From Cyanobium sp. Morenito 9A2 (GTDB taxonomy: Bacteria; Cyanobacteriota; Cyanobacteriia; PCC-6307; Cyanobiaceae), in assembly GCF_024345575.1 (NCBI RefSeq), contig NZ_JAGQBJ010000001.1, forward strand, positions 1 to 64,000: DNA of 64,000 nt. Reading direction: 5' to 3'. Below, piece by piece: positions 55,219 through 64,000 of this stretch. Both the position numbers and the translations under genes were made by a program. Position 1 is the stretch's first letter; each line of letters starts with the position of its first letter. Below the pieces are notes generated by a model that worked only from the letters and a program-made list of their open reading frames with translations, was not told where the DNA came from and ran no database searches.

Positions 55219-56775
55219 TCAACCCAGGGCCACCGGCAGGGCGGAGGCGATCGCCCGTTGCAACATCGGGGTGCCCGCCACGGTGGCGCTGGCCCAATTG
55301 AAAAGCGGATTGGAGAGAACTCCGCCCACGGCCGTGATCAACACGCAGGCGACCAGGGCGGTGCGAAGGGAGGGCATGCCTGCCACGGACCAGGTGATGT
55401 CGGGGTAGGACTTGACGGCGTCAGAGGCTTCCTGGGGTTCTTTGACCACCATCATCTTGATCACCGAGATGTAGTAGTAGATCGACACCACCGAGGTGAT
55501 CAAACCCACCACTACCAACAGGTACTGGTGATCGGCCCAACCGGCGAAGAATAAATAGATCTTGCCGAAGAAGCCCAGCATCGGAGGAATGCCACCGAGC
55601 GAGAGCAGGCAAAGGCTCAGCCCCAGCGTAATGAGTGGATCCTTCTGATAGAGGCCGGCGTAGTCGGAGATGCGGTCGCTGCCCGTGCGCAACGAGAACA
55701 GAATGATGCAGGCGAAGGCCCCCAGGTTCATGAACAGGTAGGCCGCCATATAAAGCACCATGGCCGAGAAGCCATCTTCGGTACCGCACACCAGGCCAAT
55801 CATCACGAATCCCGCCTGGCCGATGGAGCTGTAGGCCAGCATCCGTTTCATGGAGGTCTGGGCCAGGGCGACCACGTTGCCCAGGGTCATGCTCAGGATC
55901 GCCAGGACCGTGAACAGCAGCTTCCACTGAGTTTCGAAGCTGTCGAAGCAGCCCACCAGCAGGCGCAGGGCCAGGGCGAAGCCAGCCGCCTTTGAGCCGA
56001 CGGAAAGAAAGGCCACCACAGGGGTGGGTGAACCTTCGTAAACATCCGGGGTCCACTGGTGGAAGGGAACCGCCGCAATTTTGAAGGCCACCGTGGCGAG
56101 GACGAACACCAGGGCCAGCGCGGTGACGGGGGTTTCACTGGTCTTCAGGGCCAGGGCGACAGCGTCGAGGCCCGTGCCACCGCCTGTGAGTCCGTACAGC
56201 AGCGAGGCGCCGTAGAGAAACACCGCTGCGGCCGCCGAGCCCACGAGCAGGTACTTCAGGGCGGCCTCAGCCGAGCGGGCATCCCGCTTCATGTAGCCCG
56301 AGAGCAGGTAGCTGGAGACGGAGAGGGTCTCCAGGGAGATGAAGATGCTGATCAGGTCGGTGGAGCCACAGAGGAACATCGCCCCAAGGGTGGCGGCCAG
56401 AAGGATCGCCGCGTACTCGCCCACGGGGGTGCCGCTGCTTTCCACATAGCGCCAGCTGATCAGCAGCGAGAGCAGGGTGGAGCCCGCCACCACGGCGCGG
56501 AAGGCGACGGCCAGGTTGTCGGCAAGGAAGGAGCCCAGGAAGGAGGGCTCCAGGGGGGCATCCCACTGCAGGGCCAGCAGAACCAGTGCGGAAAGGAGGC
56601 CGGCGTAGCAAATCGGCGGGACCCAGCGGCTGGCCACTCCCTCGCCGGCCAGGTCCACCACAAGACAAGCCAGGAGGGCAATCAGCACAGCCATCTCCGG
56701 GGCGATCGCCCCGGCGTTCAGCTGCAGGCTGGTGATCGTCGGGGCCACAACGGCGTAGGCGCCAATCAGCGTCAT
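55219..56775 (-). CDS. ndhB: NAD(P)H-quinone oxidoreductase subunit 2 (NdhB)
   Basis: NdhB is a proton-pumping, antiporter-like subunit of the photosynthetic complex I (NDH-1) in the thylakoid. The 518-residue protein has about fourteen helices, with [60 protein letters not shown] and [20 protein letters not shown]. The ATG at 56775 is favoured because homology starts [12 protein letters not shown]-like; the frame is open upstream. TACAGT (56806-56811, minus) is a candidate -10 box. Confidence 0.96.
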   Translation of the reverse strand: MTLIGAYAVVAPTITSLQLNAGAIAPEMAVLIALLACLVVDLAGEGVASRWVPPICYAGLLSALVLLALQWDAPLEPSFLGSFLADNLAVAFRAVVAGSTLLSLLISWRYVESSGTPVGEYAAILLAATLGAMFLCGSTDLISIFISLETLSVSSYLLSGYMKRDARSAEAALKYLLVGSAAAAVFLYGASLLYGLTGGGTGLDAVALALKTSETPVTALALVFVLATVAFKIAAVPFHQWTPDVYEGSPTPVVAFLSVGSKAAGFALALRLLVGCFDSFETQWKLLFTVLAILSMTLGNVVALAQTSMKRMLAYSSIGQAGFVMIGLVCGTEDGFSAMVLYMAAYLFMNLGAFACIILFSLRTGSDRISDYAGLYQKDPLITLGLSLCLLSLGGIPPMLGFFGKIYLFFAGWADHQYLLVVVGLITSVVSIYYYISVIKMMVVKEPQEASDAVKSYPDITWSVAGMPSLRTALVACVLITAVGGVLSNPLFNWASATVAGTPMLQRAIASALPVALG

Positions 56776-56885
56776 GTCAGCGGAAGTGGGGTGCCGGTGC
56801 TGGGCACTGTAGTAGCCATTGAACGAGCTCGTCGCCACCGGGGGCCGGCGGTGCGATAAAGAGGGAGCCGGTTTTTCGCCTGCCT

Positions 56886-59617
<2,732 letters not shown>

Positions 59618-59621
<4 letters not shown>

Positions 59622-60145
59622 TCCTTCCCCGCCGACGGCTTGCCCTCCGATCAGAGCCCTGGGTCGGTCGGGCTCTCGGTCTGGCGGCCCTGCTGGTTCT
59701 GGGGGGCTGCGAGAGCACCACCCTTGGCCGGCGGCTCTCCGGCAGTTTCGATGCACCATCGCCTGCGCCGGCCCCTGGAGCCAGCACCGCCACGGCCCCC
59801 GCTGCCAGCTCCCCAGCCCCTGCTGCCAAGCCCGTGGGCGGCCCTCAGACACCGGTCCCTCCAGCGGCCAAGCCAGCGGCACAGACACCTGCAGGTTCCA
59901 GCCCATGGGTGGCCCCGAGGTCCGGCTCCGGTGTCGTCAAAGGGGTCACACCCGTTCCCTATCGGGTCACGATCAAGTTGCCCGCCGCTGATCCATCTGC
60001 CCCCGCTGAGGCGGTCACCGAGGCCCTGCGGGCCGCCGGCGTGAGCTTTGAGGTCGAGACGATCGAGCGCCTCCCCACGGGTACCGCCGCTGCTCCCGCA
60101 GTCACCCCAACCCCGGCGGTCACGCCGGCGCCACCGGCCCGCTGA
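59618..60145 (+). CDS. Putative lipoprotein with Pro/Ala-rich middle
   Basis: The 175-residue protein has a lipobox LVLGGCES with Cys about residue 31. A long Ala/Pro/Thr/Ser low-complexity segment ([20 protein letters not shown]) follows, then a short folded domain containing [20 protein letters not shown] and [17 protein letters not shown]. The TTG at 59618 overlaps the topA stop (TTGA), so it is translationally coupled to topA. The folded part is small and of unknown family. Confidence 0.65.
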
Positions 60146-60155
60146 GCCTGATCCG

Positions 60156-60812
60156 ATGCCGCCGCCCCCGCCGCGCAGCCTCAGCCGCCGTCAGGCCCGC
60201 CAGCTGATGGAGACCGCCTACCTTGCTTCGGCCACGGCCCTGCTCTGGGTGGCGCTCTACTACCTGCCGGTGGGCGGTCCCCTGTTCCGACTGGCCCTGC
60301 CCCTGCCCCTGGCGTTGCTGCTGCTGCGCAATGGCTGGCGCTGTGGCGCCGAAGGGGTGCTGGTGGCGCTGTTGCTGCTGGTGGCCCTGATGGGGCCGAT
60401 CCGTGGCCCCTTGATGCTCTTCCCCTACGGCCTGCTTGCCCTGTGGCTGGGCTGGGGCTGGAGCCGGCGGTTCAGCTGGTGGCTCACCTGGGGGGTCGGG
60501 CTGCTGATCGGCGCCCTGGGGTTCCTGGTGCGGGTGGCGGTGCTTTCGGTGCTGGTGGGGGAGAACCTCTGGGTGGTGATCACCAACGCCGCCGCCGGTG
60601 TTCTCGATCAGCTGGGCAGCCTGCTCAACCTGGGGGGTGGACCGGAGCTGGCCCAGGTGCAGCTGATGGCCCTCGGGCTGGTGTTGTTTCAGAACCTGAT
60701 TTACGTGCTTGCCCTGCACGCCTTCGCCTACTGGATCTTTCCCCGCCTGCAGGCCCCCATCAGCGAGCCCCCCGAGCTGCTGCGCTCCCTGGTGGCCCTC
60801 GATCCGCTCTGA
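60156..60812 (+). CDS. DUF2232 multi-pass membrane protein
   Basis: The 218-residue protein has about six hydrophobic segments, such as LASATALLWVALYYLPVGGP, PLPLALLLLRNGWRCGAEGV and LVLFQNLIYVLALHAFAYWI. GPIRGPLMLFPYGLLALWLG is the DUF2232 pattern. It resembles the S-component or ABC-like integral membrane proteins related to ECF transporters, but the substrate is unknown. The start is ATG at 60156, 10 bases after the lipoprotein stop, and the CobT-like gene follows after 5 bases. Confidence 0.8.
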   Translation: MPPPPPRSLSRRQARQLMETAYLASATALLWVALYYLPVGGPLFRLALPLPLALLLLRNGWRCGAEGVLVALLLLVALMGPIRGPLMLFPYGLLALWLGWGWSRRFSWWLTWGVGLLIGALGFLVRVAVLSVLVGENLWVVITNAAAGVLDQLGSLLNLGGGPELAQVQLMALGLVLFQNLIYVLALHAFAYWIFPRLQAPISEPPELLRSLVALDPL

Positions 60813-60817
60813 GTCCC

Positions 60818-61951
60818 GTGGGCCCACGGCAGCTCAGCGGGGACCCCGCCCTGGGGAACCGGTGGTGCGCCCGGGTGGGTGCCCAGGCCGAGAGCTCCCG
60901 GGTGCTGCTGCTGCTGGCTGGCACGGACACATCCGCCGTGGAGGGTATTTCCGCCGCCGGCTCCAGCGCTGTTTCCCGCCGCTTCACCGCCGCCGCGGAC
61001 GCGGAGCTGCTGCTGCTCGGCCCTGAGGCCTATCGTCCCCATGCCCTGCCGCCCTTGCCGGCGGGGGTCAGTCCGGCGCTCATCAGCCAGGTGGTCTGCG
61101 CGGGTCTTGGGCTTGACCCCCTGGTGATCGACCTGGGGGCCCCGATCTCCCCCGCGGTGCCCCACGTGCAGGTGCTGCAAGCGCCGGCCCGCTGCCTCAG
61201 CACCGGCTCCGCCCTCGATCCCGCTCAGGTGCAGCGCCTGCTGGCCCTGGGCCGCCGCTGGGGCCGTCGGCCCTCGGGGGCTCCGCTGGTGCTGGCGGAG
61301 TGCGTGCCGGGGGGCACCAGCACCGCCCAGGCGCTGCTCACAGGCCTGGGCATCGCGGCGGAGGGCCTGGTGAGCGGCAGCCTGCGGGAGCCGGCCCACC
61401 GGCTCAAGGCGGAGCTGGTGGAGCGCGGGTTGCGGGCCGCTGCTCTCGACAGGGCATCTGTTGCGCCAGGAGGCGCGGTGGATCCGCTGGCGGTGGTGGC
61501 CGCCGTGGGGGACGCGATGCAGGTGCTGGCCGCCGCCCTGGTGCTGGCGGCTGCGCAGCAGGGCCGGCCGGTGCTGCTGGCGGGCGGGAGCCAGATGGCC
61601 GCCGTGCTGGCGCTCGCCCTGGCGCTCGCCCCCGCGCCCCAGCGCCCACAGGTGGCTGAGCATGTGGTCCTGGGCACCACGGCCTGGGTGGCCAGCGAAC
61701 CCCACAGCGACCTGGCCCTGTTGCTGGAGCGCATCGGTCAGCACTGGGGGGTCATGCCCCTGGCCTTTTCCGCCGGCCTGCGCTTCGGCGCTTGCCGCCA
61801 CCAGGCCCTGCGGGACTACGAGGACGGTTATGTGAAAGAAGGGGTGGGTGCGGGTGGGTTGGCCCTGCTGTGGGAGCTGAGTGGCCGCAGCACGCAAGCC
61901 TTGGCGGCGGCGTGCGATAGGGCCTGTGGGCAACTTCTGGGCGGCACCTAG
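60818..61951 (+). CDS. cobT: CobT-like nicotinate-nucleotide-DMB phosphoribosyltransferase family protein
   Basis: The 377-residue protein matches the cyanobacterial/archaeal CobT-like family (TIGR00303), which activates the lower-ligand base of cobamides. Features are VLLLLAGTDTSAVEGISAAG, LAECVPGGTSTAQALLTGLG, AVVAAVGDAMQVLAAALVLA and ELSGRSTQALAAACDRACG. The start is GTG at 60818, as the upstream frame belongs to DUF2232. It complements cbiB at 5446. In pseudocobalamin producers the natural base could be adenine. Confidence 0.85.
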   Translation: MGPRQLSGDPALGNRWCARVGAQAESSRVLLLLAGTDTSAVEGISAAGSSAVSRRFTAAADAELLLLGPEAYRPHALPPLPAGVSPALISQVVCAGLGLDPLVIDLGAPISPAVPHVQVLQAPARCLSTGSALDPAQVQRLLALGRRWGRRPSGAPLVLAECVPGGTSTAQALLTGLGIAAEGLVSGSLREPAHRLKAELVERGLRAAALDRASVAPGGAVDPLAVVAAVGDAMQVLAAALVLAAAQQGRPVLLAGGSQMAAVLALALALAPAPQRPQVAEHVVLGTTAWVASEPHSDLALLLERIGQHWGVMPLAFSAGLRFGACRHQALRDYEDGYVKEGVGAGGLALLWELSGRSTQALAAACDRACGQLLGGT

Positions 61952-61961
61952 GGTCGGCCCC

Positions 61962-62996
61962 ATGACCGTTCCATCGCTCACCCGCCGCCAGTTGCTGAGC
62001 CTTTCGGCCCTTGGCGCCGTGGGGCTTCTCGGGGGTTGTGGCGATGGCCAGGCCCCCCAACTTCTGAGCAGCAGGGGCCAGTTCCCCGCCGCCTGGCTCA
62101 AGCGCCTGCCCTCCCCATGGCAGTCCCGCCGCCTGGAGTCGGCTGCGGCTGTCCTCCAGGCGGCGCAGCAGCCGCGCAGTGCCCTGGTGCAACTGGGGGA
62201 TGGCTGGGCCCAGACCCTGGGGCCTGCCGCTCTGCAAGCCTTTGAGCCTGGGGCGGCCCTGGAAGGTTTGCTTCCTCAGTCTGAAGCGGTGAGCCGCCTG
62301 TTTCGCGATGGCTCGAGGGTGGCCCTGCCCTGGGCGTTCGGCACCTGGTTGCTGCTGCTGCGCAGCCGACCGGATCTGGCGGCGCAGCCCGCTCGGGGCT
62401 GGGGGCTGCTGCTGGATCCATCGCTCAAGCAGAAACTGGTCTTGCCCTCCAGCCCGCGGCTGGTGATCGAGCTGGCCCTGCGGCAGTTGGGGAGCTCCAG
62501 TGCGGATCCAGCGGCGCTGGCGGATCCGCGCTTGCCGGCTCAGTTGGCGCGGTTGCGGTGCCAGGCCCTGGCCTTTGATGAGCGCGATGGCCTGAACCTG
62601 TTGCTGTCGGGACGGGCCCAGGCGGCGGTGTTGCCGAGCCAGGTGGTGCTGCCCCTGCTGCGCCGCGATCTCCGCCTGAGCGCGCTGTTGCCCTCCAGTG
62701 GTTCCCCCCTGTGGTGGAACCTGCTGCTGGTGCCGGCGGGGGAGCATCCTGCCCCCGCCCTCGATTGGCTGAGGGAGTGCCGTTCGCGGCCGATGCTGGA
62801 TCGGCTGCTCAGTGGCGGTTGGGTGCCGCCCCTGCGGCGCGAGCGGCTTGGGGCCTCCCTGGCCCTCTGGCCCAAGGAGCAGGCCCTGCTTCTCTACCCG
62901 GAGCCCGCCGTGTTGGAGCGCTGCAACAGCCTGCCTCCGCTCAACGGCTCAGAGCGCCAGCGGTACCAGCGGCTCTGGGATCAGGCGGCTGCCTGA
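61962..62996 (+). CDS. Orphan solute-binding lipoprotein (PotD-like)
   Basis: The 344-residue protein begins MTVPSLTRRQLLSLSALGAV with a Tat-like RR motif and a lipobox GLLGGC (Cys about residue 26), so it is a membrane-anchored lipoprotein. The body contains VALPWAFGTWLLLLRSRPDL, WGLLLDPSLKQKLVLPSSPR and SSGSPLWWNLLLVPAGEHPA. It resembles periplasmic substrate-binding proteins of the spermidine/putrescine class. No permease or ATPase is next to it. It is 10 bases after the CobT-like gene, so joint expression is likely. Confidence 0.8.
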   Translation: MTVPSLTRRQLLSLSALGAVGLLGGCGDGQAPQLLSSRGQFPAAWLKRLPSPWQSRRLESAAAVLQAAQQPRSALVQLGDGWAQTLGPAALQAFEPGAALEGLLPQSEAVSRLFRDGSRVALPWAFGTWLLLLRSRPDLAAQPARGWGLLLDPSLKQKLVLPSSPRLVIELALRQLGSSSADPAALADPRLPAQLARLRCQALAFDERDGLNLLLSGRAQAAVLPSQVVLPLLRRDLRLSALLPSSGSPLWWNLLLVPAGEHPAPALDWLRECRSRPMLDRLLSGGWVPPLRRERLGASLALWPKEQALLLYPEPAVLERCNSLPPLNGSERQRYQRLWDQAAA

Positions 62997-63019
62997 GGCG
63001 CGCTCCGCCCTCCAGGGCC

Positions 63020-64000
63020 TTAGCCCCAGAGTCTCCGCCGGGGGGCTTCCACCAGGTGGGAATGGGTATCGGCAAGCAAATCGGGGATGGCCAACCCGTG
63101 GGGGCAGCGGGGCAGGCAGTCGCCGCAACACTCGCAGGCGCTGGCGTTGAGGGTTTCCCACCAGTGGCCGGCGCGGCCGATCAGGTTGTAGCGCTCGCGG
63201 GCGAAGTTCTCCAGGCCGTGGCCCAGGGCCAGATTGCGTAGCCGCAGCAGATCAGGGATCGGCACCTGCACGGGGCACGGCAGGCAGGCTCGGCACTGGC
63301 CGCAGCGCTTCAGCCCCAGCCGCTCGGCGGCACGCCGCTCCAGGTGCTCCAGGGCGGCCGTTTCGCTGGCCCCGAGGGGGCCGGTGGCCCCCGCCAGGCG
63401 CTCAGCCCAGGCCAGATCCCCGGGTGCCGCTGCCCCGAGGCTCAGGGAACTGATTCCCTGGGCCAGCAGGAAGCGGTAGGCCAACTCCAGAGGGTGGTGA
63501 GGCTGGCAGTCGTCCATGAGCTCAGCGGGCGGGGCATAGAGCCGCCCTCCCTTGTCGGCGGGGGAGATCGCCAGCACCCCGAGTCCAGCCGCCAGGGCCG
63601 ACCGGGCCAGGGGAAGCCGCTGGGGATCGAACAGGTGCAGGTGAAGGCTGCAGAAGCCGAACCGGCCCGTGGCCAGGGCCGCCTCAATCAGCCCGTTGCT
63701 GCCGTGGCTGCTGAAGCCCACCTGGCCCACCAGCCCTTCCCCCAGGGCCCAACCCAGCAGCTCCGAGCCCTCACCGCGCAGGGTCCACTCCAGGTGCTCC
63801 GCCAGATTCAGCCCATGGACCGCCAGGTTGTCGAGCCGCTCCACGCCCAGGCGCGCGAGGCAGGCCCTCAGTTGACGCTGGCCCTCTGCCAGGGGAAGGC
63901 CCGGCAGCAGCTTGCTGGTGATCACGACCGCCGAGCGCGGCACCTCCAACTGACTCAGGGCTCTGCCCAGGAAGGCTTCGGCCGGGCCATAGGCCGGAGC
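63020..64000 (-). CDS. Aldo/keto reductase with C-terminal 4Fe-4S motifs (partial)
   Basis: The gene runs off the right edge, so its N-terminus is missing. The 326 visible residues contain an aldo/keto reductase barrel (VITSKLLPGLPLAEGQRQLR, VGFSSHGSNGLIEAALATGR, AISPADKGGRLY). Two ferredoxin-type clusters follow: CGQCRACLPCP and CECCGDCLPRCPHG. The second fits CxxCxxCxxxCP exactly. Such fused proteins occur widely in cyanobacteria and their substrate is unknown. The left-edge stop is at 63020. Confidence 0.9.
   Translation of the reverse strand, partial: APAYGPAEAFLGRALSQLEVPRSAVVITSKLLPGLPLAEGQRQLRACLARLGVERLDNLAVHGLNLAEHLEWTLRGEGSELLGWALGEGLVGQVGFSSHGSNGLIEAALATGRFGFCSLHLHLFDPQRLPLARSALAAGLGVLAISPADKGGRLYAPPAELMDDCQPHHPLELAYRFLLAQGISSLSLGAAAPGDLAWAERLAGATGPLGASETAALEHLERRAAERLGLKRCGQCRACLPCPVQVPIPDLLRLRNLALGHGLENFARERYNLIGRAGHWWETLNASACECCGDCLPRCPHGLAIPDLLADTHSHLVEAPRRRLWG

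Overview
This 64 kb window is high-G+C DNA (roughly two thirds G+C by eye) from a cyanobacterium, most likely a picocyanobacterium of the Cyanobium/Synechococcus type. The evidence is a high-light-inducible protein, ndhB, a PspA/Vipp1 protein, ycf46, an active ClpP next to an inactive ClpR, several families largely restricted to cyanobacteria (DUF2808, DUF4359, DUF2232) and several GCGATCGC (HIP1) sites. Almost all of it is a densely packed chromosomal backbone with many 1-14 nt gene overlaps. No rRNA operon, CRISPR array or prophage was seen.

Layout. 1-3.4 kb: the end of an IS3-family element, then an almost gene-free tract holding only a hidden Hli gene (742-885, minus strand) and two small hypothetical genes. 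3.4-5.4 kb: a glycosyltransferase and a lipid-carrier sugar transferase for surface polysaccharide. 5.4-18.5 kb: cbiB with an MFS-like protein, ilvC, clpP and clpR, a PIN-TRAM protein, hemW, panB, the SRP RNA, then the minus-strand run miaB, ddl, a small gene, ftsQ and ftsZ. 18.6-24 kb: a plus-strand cluster with an enolase-superfamily epimerase and a DUF1611 protein (a DgcA/DgcN-like pair), tRNA-His, a DUF4359 protein, an amidohydrolase and an FAD-linked oxidase. 24-28.4 kb: a pentapeptide-repeat protein, folC, argD, tRNA-Leu(CAA) and murA. 28.6-34.7 kb: tRNA-Leu(CAG), a small protein, an SpoU methyltransferase, lpd, trpC, a resorcylate-decarboxylase-like amidohydrolase, rpsD, yidD and a glutaredoxin-like protein.

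34.7-44.7 kb: murE, aqpZ, a 600 bp non-coding stretch, a C-S-lyase-like PLP enzyme, then the compact block ycf46, DUF177, yidC, a PH-domain protein, rnpA and rpmH, followed by a DUF2808 protein and aroH. 44.7-54.5 kb: sppA, an EamA transporter, two glycosyltransferases, a DciA-like protein with a zinc-ribbon tail, vipp1, and a tightly coupled chain of thioredoxin, aminotransferase, birA and an M23 peptidase. 54.5-64 kb: an ABC ATPase, ndhB, topA, a lipoprotein, DUF2232, a CobT-like protein, an orphan solute-binding lipoprotein, and an aldo/keto reductase with iron-sulfur motifs that runs off the end.

The recurring themes are peptidoglycan and division (murA, murE, ddl, ftsQ, ftsZ, M23), membrane-protein insertion (SRP RNA, yidC, yidD), translation and RNA processing (rnpA, rpmH, rpsD, miaB, SpoU methyltransferase), and corrinoid metabolism (cbiB, cobT-like). 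The items most worth a second look are a long stem ending one base before the ilvC start codon, the DgcA/DgcN-like pair inside a plus-strand catabolic-looking cluster, the hidden Hli gene whose conserved Arg is His, the DciA variant with a zinc ribbon, and the foreign-looking decarboxylase-like gene between trpC and rpsD.
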